In this document: in pieces, positions 35,274-43,870 of the stretch
Layout of the letters: each line of letters begins with the position of its first letter
How positions within the stretch are numbered: the stretch's first letter is position 1
Origin: Sporosarcina sp. FSL K6-1508
GTDB taxonomy: Bacteria > Bacillota > Bacilli > Bacillales_A > Planococcaceae
Reading direction: 5' to 3'
Assembly: GCF_038007465.1 (NCBI RefSeq)
Contig: NZ_JBBOXF010000001.1
Span: forward strand, 4,413,001 to 4,477,000
Length of the DNA: 64,000 nucleotides
Notes under the pieces: generated by a model
Seen by the model: only the letters and a program-made list of their open reading frames with translations
Told to the model about the DNA's origin: nothing
Databases searched by the model: none
Made by a program: the position numbers and the translations under genes

Positions 35274-35795
35274 ATGGGATGTGGAAGAAATGAAGATGTT
35301 AACGAAACAAAACACCAAGACAATTGTGTCTGTGAAGTAGTCCGGTTCATCAAGCGTTTACAAGATGCTGGAACAGATGAGGATTGCGTAGAATGCGATA
35401 CAGATTGTTTCATGGCACCGCTCGGCAGTATTTCCAGCCCGGCGCGTAACCGCATTAACACACGTGTTTTTATGCTTTTAACGGAAAATGGTGATCCATT
35501 CAAAGCAATGTTCCGTCCAGAGAGCAGAAACCATTATCTTCACAATTGTTTCTCAACTTTCTTCAGAGTACAAAACGTCTTTGACGGCTGCTGTGCAACA
35601 TTGCAAGTATTAGCACCTTTAGATAAACTCGGAAAAACGGTCGATATTATTGATTGTGGTAAATTAGATCTTGAAGCACTATGTAAAGTAGAAAGGTTTG
35701 GACCGACGGATTCATGTATTACAGTCGACTTGACTTGTTTCTGCGGAATCCAATGTATTAAAGATACGTATATCGACTTCTGCGACGAAGATTAA
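35274..35795 (+). CDS. Spore coat/exosporium protein, CotY/CotZ/ExsY family
   Basis: 173 residues from ATG 35274 behind AAGGAGG. I count sixteen cysteines, several in CxC or CxxC pairs (NCVCEVV, CVECDTDC, LTCFCGIQC), used for disulfide cross-linking in the outer layer. FIKRLQDAGTDEDCVECDTDC and SISSPARNRINTRVFML are family signatures. Position next to spoVIF and yjcF-H equals the cotXYZ region of B. subtilis. Confidence 0.9.
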   Translation: MGCGRNEDVNETKHQDNCVCEVVRFIKRLQDAGTDEDCVECDTDCFMAPLGSISSPARNRINTRVFMLLTENGDPFKAMFRPESRNHYLHNCFSTFFRVQNVFDGCCATLQVLAPLDKLGKTVDIIDCGKLDLEALCKVERFGPTDSCITVDLTCFCGIQCIKDTYIDFCDED

Positions 35796-35815
35796 TAACG
35801 AACCTGCAATGCCCA

Positions 35816-35850
35816 AACACCCCAACCATTTAGAATGGTTGGGGTGTTTT
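35816..35850 (+). terminator. Terminator of the coat gene
   Basis: AAACACCCCAACCAT pairs with ATGGTTGGGGTGTTT around a five-base loop. Confidence 0.9.
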
Positions 35851-35859
35851 ATATTTTTT

Positions 35860-35975
35860 ATACTTGAGAAAAGCGCAAGGCGAACTTCAGCTTCACAGAA
35901 AACGACTTATGCCCCAAGGGGTTGCGTCTAGAGCTAGACACTATTCAAGGCTGTAAAACTTAAACTTTCTCTTTC
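35860..35975. repeat. Intergenic repeat ending in ACTTAAACTTTCT, copy B
   Basis: Contains GAAAAGCGCAAGGCGAACTT, CGACTTATGCCCC and GTCTAGAGCTAGACA, and ends in AACTTAAACTTTCT against a terminator, as in copy A. The middle has diverged. Confidence 0.6.
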
Positions 35976-36012
35976 AAAAAAAGGCAGAACGGAAAATTCC
36001 GTCCTGCCCTTT
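35976..36012 (-). terminator. Terminator of the 134-codon gene
   Basis: GGCAGAACGGAA faces TTCCGTCCTGCC, with AAAAAAA on the plus strand giving the T-tract. Confidence 0.85.
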
Positions 36013-36417
36013 TTATTTAACATCTACAAATGGCTTGCCGCGCCATAAAATTTCTTCAATCTTCGCCATCTCCACAGCAACTACTTCATCATTTTCCCCA
36101 CCAAGACCAATCCATACTGTTTCTTCTTCAACTTTTTCAATCGTCCCTGTGACTGTTTCATCTTCCATTACAAATTGAAGCGGCTGATAGGCCTGACGGC
36201 GGAACGAATTGCTTAAATAAATAACTTTACGCTGCATGATTGGATCCACTGGCAAAGCTTCGACAACACTTACCTGTTCCTCATATTCCGCCACTGGTCG
36301 CTCTTCACTGGTCGAAATAAATATTGACGTGCTTTCCTCCACAGTAATCGCAACTTTAATAAAGATGGGTGGTCCGTCAACAAACAATAACGGTTCATTT
36401 TGAAAAATAGTAAGCAC
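36013..36417 (-). CDS. Unknown protein with a beta-barrel-like C-terminal domain
   Basis: 134 residues from GTG 36417; AAAAAGGA is only one base upstream, so the start may be a few codons later. The C-terminal part (QFVMEDETVTGTIEKVEEET, then VWIGLGGENDEVVAVEMAKI) has the alternating pattern of a small Sm-like or SH3-like barrel. There are no membrane segments. It sits between coat and mgtE genes, where B. subtilis has cot genes, but no homology to Cot proteins is visible. Confidence 0.7.
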   Translation of the reverse strand: MLTIFQNEPLLFVDGPPIFIKVAITVEESTSIFISTSEERPVAEYEEQVSVVEALPVDPIMQRKVIYLSNSFRRQAYQPLQFVMEDETVTGTIEKVEEETVWIGLGGENDEVVAVEMAKIEEILWRGKPFVDVK

Positions 36418-36439
36418 ATCCTTTTTAACACAGTATATG

Positions 36440-36606
36440 CGCCTATATTTTGGACGTTACCTCTCTTTTTAGAGAAGTGCAGGGCTGCCCATAAGTACTA
36501 AAGGAAGAGAGTGCGACCTCCCCTCGCATTGTAGATTGATGCACTCTCTACTTCTAATAGCTTACCGTTCTGCTTAGAAAATACTTATACTTTCTTACTT
36601 TCTAAA
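36440..36606. repeat. Intergenic DNA with third, weaker repeat tail
   Basis: No gene. A long imperfect stem (AGAGAGTGCG.../...TGCACTCTCT, 36507-36550) is followed by AATACTTATACTTTCTTACTTTCT, the same tail as copies A and B, again next to a minus-strand terminator. Confidence 0.5.
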
Positions 36607-36609
36607 AAA

Positions 36610-36653
36610 AACGGTTTTCACCAGTAATCTAAAGATCACTGATGAAAACCGTT
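36610..36653 (-). terminator. Terminator overlapping the mgtE stop
   Basis: AACGGTTTTCA faces TGAAAACCGTT with inner CAGT/ACTG pairing; A-run at 36604-36610 gives T on the transcript. The stem includes the last codons of mgtE. Confidence 0.8.
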
Positions 36654-38002
36654 GCTAGACCAAGATAAATAATAACGCTAATCACATCATTTAATGTTGT
36701 AATGAAAGGACCGGAAGCAACTGCAGGGTCAATTTTCATTTTATGCATGAGCAATGGAATGAACGAGCCAGAAATTGTTGCGACAAAAATCGAAACAAAA
36801 ATTGCGGCACCCACTAAAAGACCAATTACGAATTCATGTTTCCAAACATAAATGAGTCCTACAACAAATATTGCACAGGTAAGTCCTGTCATAAGTCCTG
36901 TTCCTGCCTCGCGAAGAAGCAATTTGAATTTACTTTCGTCCTCCACATCACCTGTCGCAATACCGCGTACAGCAACAGCAAGTGCTTGCGTTCCGCTATT
37001 TCCGGCAGTACCTGCAATTAACGGAATAAATGCTGCAAGCAGTGCAACTTTTGATATTGTTTCTGTAAACAAATCTATCAGATTCGCAGTAAGCATTCCC
37101 AATACTAATAGAATCAGTAACCAAGGAAGTCTTTTCTTCATTGCTGAAAATGAGTTTTTGTCAAAGGTATCCATATTGGAAACCCCGGCAAGTTTAGAGT
37201 AGTCATCTGACGCTTCTTCATCAAGTACATCGATAATATCATCGACCGTAATGATCCCCAATATATGCTGTTGGAAATCTACGACCGGGACGGCAAGGAA
37301 ATTATAGTCTTTAATCATTCGAGCGACGTCTTCCTGATCTTCCGAAACAAGAACATTTACAACACGCTCGCTCATAATTGAACTGATTAGCGTATCCTCA
37401 TGTGCAATGATAAGATCACGGAGCGAAATGACACCTGTTAACCGATTATTGTCATCTACAACAAACACATAATAAATTGTTTCCGCTTTCGGTGCTTCAT
37501 TGCGCAAAATCGTCATTGCAGAACGGACTGTCGAATTCTGCGGAATTGAAACATATTCCGTTGTCATAATCGAACCTGCAGTATACTCCTCATAATGAAG
37601 TAAGGCTTTGATTTCAGCGGCCGCTTGTTTATCCATCAATGTCAAATAACTGACAACTTGTGATTTGTCGAGTTCATTCAGGACATCTACCGCGTTATCG
37701 ACGAACATGAACGAAATCATGTCTGCTGCATACGTCGTGTCCATCTCCTGAAGGAACTGTTTATATTCATCGTCGCTGATTTCACTCGTCTCGAAAATTT
37801 CTGCCAATTCTTTCGGCGATAAGTATTGATAAATGATTTCTCTGAGCTCAGAATCGATTTTTTCATAAAAAATTGCTCGATCATACGGATGAAGGAGTAG
37901 ATATTCATCGCGGAAAGATTTTATGTCCTGTTGAATAAGCGTCTCTTTCAACTTCTCTTCATCAAAAATGATTTCTTCTTTGTACTCTTCATTTATGTTC
38001 AC
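36629..38002 (-). CDS. mgtE: Magnesium transporter MgtE
   Basis: 457 residues from GTG 38002 behind AAGGAAGG. N-terminal helical Mg-sensing domain, a pair of CBS domains (EYVSIPQNSTVRSAMTIL; IMSERVVNVLVSEDQEDVAR) and a five-helix channel domain with AGTAGNSGTQALAVAVRG and DPAVASGPFITTLNDVISV. It forms a dimeric Mg2+ channel that closes when the cytosolic domain binds Mg2+. The 94-base gap to divergent prpE is too short for an M-box riboswitch. Confidence 0.95.
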   Translation of the reverse strand: MNINEEYKEEIIFDEEKLKETLIQQDIKSFRDEYLLLHPYDRAIFYEKIDSELREIIYQYLSPKELAEIFETSEISDDEYKQFLQEMDTTYAADMISFMFVDNAVDVLNELDKSQVVSYLTLMDKQAAAEIKALLHYEEYTAGSIMTTEYVSIPQNSTVRSAMTILRNEAPKAETIYYVFVVDDNNRLTGVISLRDLIIAHEDTLISSIMSERVVNVLVSEDQEDVARMIKDYNFLAVPVVDFQQHILGIITVDDIIDVLDEEASDDYSKLAGVSNMDTFDKNSFSAMKKRLPWLLILLVLGMLTANLIDLFTETISKVALLAAFIPLIAGTAGNSGTQALAVAVRGIATGDVEDESKFKLLLREAGTGLMTGLTCAIFVVGLIYVWKHEFVIGLLVGAAIFVSIFVATISGSFIPLLMHKMKIDPAVASGPFITTLNDVISVIIYLGLATVFISDL

Positions 38003-38096
38003 AGCTACACCTTCCTTTCTAATTCTCTCGTGCATTAATAAAGTGAATAAGGGTATTATATACTAATATATATTTTATACAAAGGGTGATAAAAAT

Positions 38097-38837
38097 ATGA
38101 AATACGATATCGTCGGCGATATTCACGGTTGTTATGAAGAATTTTTGAGTTTGATCCAAAAATTAGGATATAGTATGGTCACGGGTATTCCCTTACACTC
38201 CGAAGGAAGAAAACTTGTATTTGTAGGAGATGCGATGGACCGCGGACCTGATTCACTTAAGATGATGAATCTGCTATTCAAAATTCAAAATGAGGATACT
38301 CTTCTTTATTCCCCGGGAAATCATTGCAATAAATTATACCGATTTGCCAAAGGAAACCAAGTTCAGCCCACACATGGTCTCGAAACGACAATAGCAGAAC
38401 TTGATGCATTATCAAATGTTGAGCGAAAACGTTTCTTAACCAATTACCGTCAATTTTACGAAGCATTGCCGTTATACCATATCCTTAATGACGGTAATCT
38501 CGTCATAGCACATGCGGGTATCCGGGAAGAAATGATTGGTGCACCCTACTCAGAAAAAATACGTGTCTTCGTTCTTTACGGGGATATCACTGGAAAAAAG
38601 TTACCAGACGGCAGACCTCTCAGGCGTGATTGGGCCAAGTACTACAAAGGAAAATCCTTTGTTGTCTATGGACATACACCCGTTAAGGAAGCTCGATTCG
38701 TAAACAATACCGCAAATGTTGATACGGGTTGTGTATTTGGAGGCAATCTTACAGCACTCCGTTTTCCTGAAATGGAAATAATATCCACACCATCACTTCA
38801 ACCATTTATACCGGAGAAATTCACTTCATTTGATTAA
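38097..38837 (+). CDS. prpE: PrpE-type metallophosphoesterase (Ap4A hydrolase-like)
   Basis: 246 residues, PPP-family motifs GDIHG (residues 7-11), GDAMDRGPDS, GNHCNK, AHAG and GHT, which bind two metals. In B. subtilis PrpE hydrolyses diadenosine tetraphosphate and has been tied to spore germination. It is convergent with the pseudouridine synthase gene and overlaps its end by 17 bases. Confidence 0.9.
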   Translation: MKYDIVGDIHGCYEEFLSLIQKLGYSMVTGIPLHSEGRKLVFVGDAMDRGPDSLKMMNLLFKIQNEDTLLYSPGNHCNKLYRFAKGNQVQPTHGLETTIAELDALSNVERKRFLTNYRQFYEALPLYHILNDGNLVIAHAGIREEMIGAPYSEKIRVFVLYGDITGKKLPDGRPLRRDWAKYYKGKSFVVYGHTPVKEARFVNNTANVDTGCVFGGNLTALRFPEMEIISTPSLQPFIPEKFTSFD

Positions 38838-39756
38838 TTTCGTTGTTGGTCAGGTGCTTCATATCCAAAGGTACTTCGCAACTGAATTCAATTTTTTCAC
38901 CCGTGAGCGGATGCGAAAATCCAATCATCGCACAGTGTAATGCCTGACGTCCAATCAACCCTTGATTGCCGCCATATAAGTCATCACCATGTAGCGGATA
39001 CCCCGCCCATTTCATATGGACTCGAATTTGATGCGTCCTACCTGTATGCAGGGTTAGTGCGACTTTTGTTAAATGACGGCCTTCTACTACTGCACGGTGT
39101 AATACTTCTACATCTGTTCGAGCAAATTGCCCATCTTCACGTACAATTCGTTCGATAATGCTACCGGCCTTCCTGCCGATTGGTTGTACAATGCTGAAGC
39201 GATCCTCTTGTACATTCCCTTCAACAATGGCAACATACTGTCGATTAAAACCGGAATTTATCATCTGTTCACTGAGCAGATGATGGATATGCCGGTTTTT
39301 TGCAATACAAATCAAACCCGACGTATCCCGGTCGAGACGCGTAACGACATGCACCGTTGTCGGAAGACATTCCTCAGCAAACTTCCCAGCGACAATATTC
39401 GCCATCGTTCCAGTTGGGTGATCGCGTGATGGAATTGTACTTTGCCCAGCAGGTTTATTGACAATCATTAGTGTTTCATCCTCGTGGATAATATCTAAAT
39501 GCCCAGATTCGGGCACTAAACCGGGACTTGGCGCTTCCGGTGGAAATGTAATAACCACTTCATCCCCTGACTGCAATGGATGTCGCACAGTCCGTTCAAT
39601 TCCATTCACACTGATGTCCCCGCCATCGTATTTTGTTGCGGTTAATGTCCTTTTCGATATTCCTTTTGCGTGAAGGAATTCGCGCAGCAATATGCCGTCT
39701 TCATCCACCTGAAAGATGAGACGGAATCGAAGATCCAACCCATCGCTCTTATACAT
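38821..39756 (-). CDS. RluD-family pseudouridine synthase, YjbO-like
   Basis: About 311 residues from ATG 39756, which overlaps the nadK stop by eight bases; the open frame runs back to 39849 inside nadK. An S4-like N-terminal region (LLREFLHAKGISKRTLTATK) is followed by the catalytic loop VTRLDRDTSGL with the nucleophilic Asp, and by HTGRTHQIRVHMKW. It modifies uridines in large-subunit rRNA or tRNA; exact site unknown. Confidence 0.9.
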   Translation of the reverse strand: MYKSDGLDLRFRLIFQVDEDGILLREFLHAKGISKRTLTATKYDGGDISVNGIERTVRHPLQSGDEVVITFPPEAPSPGLVPESGHLDIIHEDETLMIVNKPAGQSTIPSRDHPTGTMANIVAGKFAEECLPTTVHVVTRLDRDTSGLICIAKNRHIHHLLSEQMINSGFNRQYVAIVEGNVQEDRFSIVQPIGRKAGSIIERIVREDGQFARTDVEVLHRAVVEGRHLTKVALTLHTGRTHQIRVHMKWAGYPLHGDDLYGGNQGLIGRQALHCAMIGFSHPLTGEKIEFSCEVPLDMKHLTNNEINQMK

Positions 39757-40549
39757 CGCTATCAATGAACGAGTCATGGACACGTCGCCAAAATGGGAAC
39801 GGACGGAACCTACCAAAGCGGACTTTTTCTTTCGACACTTGGTATTCAATCGATTTTACATCTTTATGTAAAAGCTGCAAATGATCGACCGTTACCATGA
39901 AGTCAGGTCCTTTAACAGGCGTCAGTGCGCATTTATGATGTGCAGGAAGCACAAGCGGCGCACCTACTGTTCGAAATACCCGATTATTAATAGATGCCAT
40001 TTCCGTCAATTGCATCGATGGGAGAGATGGATGAATAATTGCACCGCCCAGTGCTTTGTTATATGCGGTGGATCCAGAGGGTGTCGACATACATAAACCG
40101 TCACCACGAAAGCGTTCAAAGTGATTGCCGTTCAGTTCAACATCCATGACCAGCGTCACATCAGGTGATTTCACTGTCGACTCGTTCAACGCTAGGTACA
40201 GGGCGCTGTCTTTTTCATTTCGGTAGTTAATCTTCACGTCAAGAAGCGGATATTCAAAGACTTCAAATTCTTTGCGAGCGATGGAGATGACAAGTTTCTC
40301 GATTTCGGCTGGCTTCCAATCTGCGTAGAACCCTAGATGTCCAGTATGGATTCCGACAAAAGCGGTGTCTTTTAAACGGTATTTATACTTATGAAACGCA
40401 TGAAGCAATGTACCATCTCCACCGATTGACAAGACTATATCAGGTTCTTCCTCACTATAAATAAGTTCGAAATCCGTCAAATAGTTTTTCGCTTCTTCCA
40501 TGAGCTGGTTGGATAACGCATCGTTTCGTGACTGGATTGCAAATTTCAT
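39749..40549 (-). CDS. nadK: NAD kinase
   Basis: 266 residues (YjbN/PpnK/NadF type). GGDG at 43-46 binds the diphosphate, and HTGHLGFY and STPSGSTAYNKALGGAIIHP form the NAD pocket. It makes NADP from NAD and ATP. It overlaps relQ by four bases and the pseudouridine synthase gene by eight, so the trio is one operon. Confidence 0.95.
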   Translation of the reverse strand: MKFAIQSRNDALSNQLMEEAKNYLTDFELIYSEEEPDIVLSIGGDGTLLHAFHKYKYRLKDTAFVGIHTGHLGFYADWKPAEIEKLVISIARKEFEVFEYPLLDVKINYRNEKDSALYLALNESTVKSPDVTLVMDVELNGNHFERFRGDGLCMSTPSGSTAYNKALGGAIIHPSLPSMQLTEMASINNRVFRTVGAPLVLPAHHKCALTPVKGPDFMVTVDHLQLLHKDVKSIEYQVSKEKVRFGRFRPFPFWRRVHDSFIDSDV

Positions 40550-41223
40550 CTTTTCTCTCCTCCTTTCTCATTCCTATCACCATAACGCCTCGTCGCTGTT
40601 TCTTTGAATGCACTGAAATATTGTTGCGCATCCTGAATTTCATTTCGGATTTGCGACATCTCTTCATCCAACTGGAAAGCAGCTTCTGCCGCACGTTCAA
40701 GACGATGTCTAATTTCATCCGGCATTTCACCTTCATATTTATAGTTCAATGAATGTTCAATTGATGCCCAGAAATTCATTGCCAATGTACGGATTTGAAT
40801 TTCCGCAAAAATTGTCTTTTCGCCATGAATCGTCTGCACAGGATACTTAATGATTAAATGATAGGATCTGTATCCACTTGGTTTGTTATGTGCAATATAA
40901 TCACGTTCTTCAATTACTTCGAGGTCATTCCGCTGCCGCAACGTTTCTACAACAGTACTAATGTCATCGACGAACTGACACATCAGACGAAGACCCGCAA
41001 TATCAGGCAGTTCGGCAGCAAGTTCAGCCGATGGTTCGAATGGAATCCCTTTTTCAAGCGTCTTATCATAGATGCTCGCAAGCGGCTTGACCCTGCCTGT
41101 CACGAATTCAACCGGCGTATGTACATCTTCCAGCTCATATTGGGCTCGCAAACCTTTCAATTTCACTTTCAGTTCATCCACTGCTTGTTTATACGGTTCA
41201 AGAAATTGACTCCACTGCCTCAT
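40546..41223 (-). CDS. relQ: Small alarmone synthetase RelQ
   Basis: 225 residues, RelA-type nucleotidyltransferase without hydrolase or TGS domains (B. subtilis YjbM/SasB). RVKPLASIYDKTLEKG, DIAGLRLMCQFVDDI, PSGYRSYHLIIKYP and EIQIRTLAMNFWASIEHSLNYK are the synthetase motifs. It makes (p)ppGpp as a tetramer, stimulated by pppGpp. Confidence 0.93.
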   Translation of the reverse strand: MRQWSQFLEPYKQAVDELKVKLKGLRAQYELEDVHTPVEFVTGRVKPLASIYDKTLEKGIPFEPSAELAAELPDIAGLRLMCQFVDDISTVVETLRQRNDLEVIEERDYIAHNKPSGYRSYHLIIKYPVQTIHGEKTIFAEIQIRTLAMNFWASIEHSLNYKYEGEMPDEIRHRLERAAEAAFQLDEEMSQIRNEIQDAQQYFSAFKETATRRYGDRNEKGGEKR

Positions 41224-41241
41224 CCGGACCCCTCCCAGCTG

Positions 41242-41631
41242 TTATTCCATATGTTGAAGTATTGAGCTGAATGCTTGCTCGACTGCCGAGGAGAATGTTT
41301 CCCCGTAGTTATCATTACCTTCAATATTATATATAAGCATTGTCAGCTCATCCTTAAATCCTGGAAGAGCAATTATTTCATCTTTCCACGAAAGCACTGG
41401 AACTAAATCCGTTTTCAATGCTTCGACCATTAACGGCCATACAGCCTGTGTAAAATGGAGATGCTCGTACCCTGCTTCTGCTTCTAAAAGATAGACAAAA
41501 GACAGGTTATCAGAATCTGTAATCATCTTTCCAGATGGTATGCCTTGAATCTTTTCTGCTTGCTCCGCTATTAAAAAAAGGATTTGTCCATCGTTTTGAA
41601 GTCCGCTGTCAATTCGATTTTGAATGTTCAA
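41242..41631 (-). CDS. YjbL-like protein of unknown function
   Basis: 129 residues, acidic, no signal or membrane segment. Motifs such as AVWPLMVEALKTDLVPVLSWKDEIIALPGFKDEL are helical and soluble. Eighteen bases precede relQ, the position yjbL has in B. subtilis. The CYTH-domain gene yjbK, its usual neighbour, is absent here. Confidence 0.65.
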   Translation of the reverse strand: MNIQNRIDSGLQNDGQILFLIAEQAEKIQGIPSGKMITDSDNLSFVYLLEAEAGYEHLHFTQAVWPLMVEALKTDLVPVLSWKDEIIALPGFKDELTMLIYNIEGNDNYGETFSSAVEQAFSSILQHME

Positions 41632-41787
41632 GATTTCTTCTTCCCTTCATGCGTCATTACGTTCATTCTATCATATGAGTCGTGGCCTTGCAGTTTAGAA
41701 AATGCGTTTTCCTCCTTAAATTGGTATACTATAGATAGGTTATTATTTCATGAGTCAACAGCTTAACGTCAGAAGGGACAGATCGTA

Positions 41788-42477
41788 ATGGATACGCGCA
41801 CTTTTCGTACATTAATGGAAATAAATACACTGCAGTCTCTCGGTGCTGTTCAGACGTATACTGAACAAGATAGCACATCTCCATCCATGTTTAACACGAT
41901 TTTAGAGGAGATGTTGGGCAATACATCTATAACGGATTCCTTATCTTCCGCTTCATCCACACTACTAGGTAACCTCAATAATACAGAAAGCTTACACTAT
42001 AACGGGAAAAATGGCGTGTTCGAACCTTCTACTCTTAACGCGATTCTTTCTGCAACGCAACAAAATTCTTCAGTACCTATGAAAAACACGGCTATTGCCA
42101 ATGAAAGCTATAGTGATATCATCAGCCAAGCAGCAAGCAAATATAACTTGCCCGATAAATTGATTTCTGCCGTAATTAAGCAAGAATCGAACTTCAATAA
42201 TAGTATTGTCAGTCATGCAGGTGCACAAGGTCTTATGCAATTGATGCCCGGAACAGCAAAGTTCCTAGGCGTTAAAGACAGTTTTGATCCAGCTCAGAAC
42301 GTCATGGGAGGAGCCAAATATTTAAGACAAATGCTTAATCAGTTCGGCGGCAATATCGAACTTGCTCTGGCAGCTTATAATGCAGGTCCTGGGAATGTAA
42401 AAAAACATGATGGGATTCCTCCTTTCAAAGAAACACAGCAATATGTGAAAAAAGTGCTCGGCTATTTTAATGCATAA
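41788..42477 (+). CDS. yjbJ: Lytic transglycosylase, SLT domain (YjbJ-like)
   Basis: 229 residues. A Ser/Thr/Asn-rich N-terminal half with no clear signal peptide is followed by a goose-lysozyme-like SLT domain: ISAVIKQESNFNNSIVSHAG with catalytic Glu, GLMQLMPGTAKFLG and ALAAYNAGPGNVKK. It cleaves the MurNAc-GlcNAc bond. The B. subtilis homologue is CwlQ/YjbJ, which has muramidase and transglycosylase activity. Confidence 0.88.
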   Translation: MDTRTFRTLMEINTLQSLGAVQTYTEQDSTSPSMFNTILEEMLGNTSITDSLSSASSTLLGNLNNTESLHYNGKNGVFEPSTLNAILSATQQNSSVPMKNTAIANESYSDIISQAASKYNLPDKLISAVIKQESNFNNSIVSHAGAQGLMQLMPGTAKFLGVKDSFDPAQNVMGGAKYLRQMLNQFGGNIELALAAYNAGPGNVKKHDGIPPFKETQQYVKKVLGYFNA

Positions 42478-42582
42478 GATTGGTAATCGTCACACTCAAT
42501 TCACAAACAGAGCGATTTATTTGTGAAACGGGTGCAGGGTTGATAGAATATCAATACAGTCAGAGCAAAGGAGATTGACATA

Positions 42583-42975
42583 ATGATGCGAAAACCTTTG
42601 ATCCCTTATGAGGAGATCGGTGCTACAAAATTGTCGGAACTTATCGACCTGTTTTACGCTAAAGTAGCCGTACACCCGGCCCTATATCCGATTTTCCCAG
42701 ATGACCTGACAGAAACTGCGCGCAAACAAAAACAATTTCAAACACAATATTTAGGCGGTCCCAATTTATATACTGAAGAACATGGTCACCCGATGATGAA
42801 AGCTCGTCATATGCCATTCCCAATTTCTCCAGTTCAAGCAGAAGCATGGCTTGCTTGCATGGCAGAAGCGATGGACGAAGTCGGACTTGAAGGAAATATA
42901 CGTGATATCTATTATAAACGCCTCGTCTTGACCGCCAATCATATGGTAAACAGGACTGGGGAGGATAGAACGTGA
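42583..42975 (+). CDS. yjbI: Truncated hemoglobin (group II, YjbI-like)
   Basis: 130 residues; PYEEIGATKLSELIDLFYAKV, FPDDL, FQTQYLGGPNLYTEEHGHPMM and MKARHMPFPI (proximal-His region) are group II trHb features. AAAGGAG precedes ATG 42583; a second ATG follows at once. The gene overlaps spxH by four bases. In B. subtilis YjbI helps protect YjbH and supports surface properties; oxygen or NO handling is inferred. Confidence 0.92.
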   Translation: MMRKPLIPYEEIGATKLSELIDLFYAKVAVHPALYPIFPDDLTETARKQKQFQTQYLGGPNLYTEEHGHPMMKARHMPFPISPVQAEAWLACMAEAMDEVGLEGNIRDIYYKRLVLTANHMVNRTGEDRT

Positions 42976-43778
42976 ATCGGCAAACAATACTGGAGAACCC
43001 GGTCAGTCCTTCTACATGCATAAGGCCAATCGAATTATATGTTTTCATCGATCCATTATGTGGAGATTGCTCGACACTCCCGCCTTTACTTCGGAAGTTA
43101 CAAGTTGATTATGATCGCTATTTTACATTGCGTATTGCACTGCGGACCTCATTGCCTAAGATGAATCTTCAATGTATGCATAAAGATGAGGATGAGCTGG
43201 CTTGTGATAAAACACATCCCTCTTTTCCAAGTATCGCTATTAAAACTGCGGAGTTTCAAGGCAAACGTGCCGGATTTCGGTTTTTATCAAAAATGCTTGA
43301 ATATTCATTTTTAAAGTCTAGAAACGTATCGTCATTTTCCGTACTTGTCGAAATCGCCAAAAAGCTGAATCTAGACGTAGATGAATTTATCCGAGACTTC
43401 TCTTCAAAAAACGTACTGCGCTCCTTACAAGTCGATTTGTATATGGCAAAAGAGATGGAAGTCGACAAAGCACCTACCTTCGTCTTCTTCAATGAAAATA
43501 TTGAAGATGAAGGATTAAAAGTAAGCGGCTTATACGACTACGAAGTCTACGAACAAATCTTAGAGGAACTGGTCGGAGGGCCGCTTCTTCCTGACACCCC
43601 CCCTCCCCTCGAGGATTTGTTTCAGCGTTTCGATACGCTCTCTACAAAAGAGATTGCCAGCATTTACAATATTTCCGAACAGTCCGCAGAACGCGAACTC
43701 AAAAAACGCCTTCTTCAACAACATGTCGAACGAATTGCCTTCCAAGACATGACGCTGTGGCGTAAAAAGTTGATCTAA
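42972..43778 (+). CDS. spxH: SpxH (YjbH), adaptor for Spx degradation
   Basis: 268 residues from GTG 42972 (GGGGAGG upstream), overlapping yjbI. DsbA-like thioredoxin fold with CGDC at residues 30-33 after YVFIDPL. YjbH delivers Spx to ClpXP and is inactivated by disulfide or thiol stress and aggregation. spx is located 7 kb away in the same window. Confidence 0.9.
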   Translation: MNRQTILENPVSPSTCIRPIELYVFIDPLCGDCSTLPPLLRKLQVDYDRYFTLRIALRTSLPKMNLQCMHKDEDELACDKTHPSFPSIAIKTAEFQGKRAGFRFLSKMLEYSFLKSRNVSSFSVLVEIAKKLNLDVDEFIRDFSSKNVLRSLQVDLYMAKEMEVDKAPTFVFFNENIEDEGLKVSGLYDYEVYEQILEELVGGPLLPDTPPPLEDLFQRFDTLSTKEIASIYNISEQSAERELKKRLLQQHVERIAFQDMTLWRKKLI

Positions 43779-43785
43779 ATTAAAT

Positions 43786-43832
43786 GCTACTTCATCACCC
43801 GGACATTTACGGGCGATGAGGTAGCTTTTTTT
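43786..43832 (+). terminator. Terminator of yjbI-spxH
   Basis: GCTACTTCATCACCC faces GGGCGATGAGGTAGC with one mismatch, followed by seven T. Confidence 0.9.
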
Positions 43833-43870
43833 GATTCTTTTGCTCTTTGGATGATTGGTTGGCGAAGGGT

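Noticed and set aside
38003..38096. M-box riboswitch before mgtE
   Set aside because: Only 94 bases separate the two divergent genes, too short for an M-box, and no hairpin-terminator is visible.
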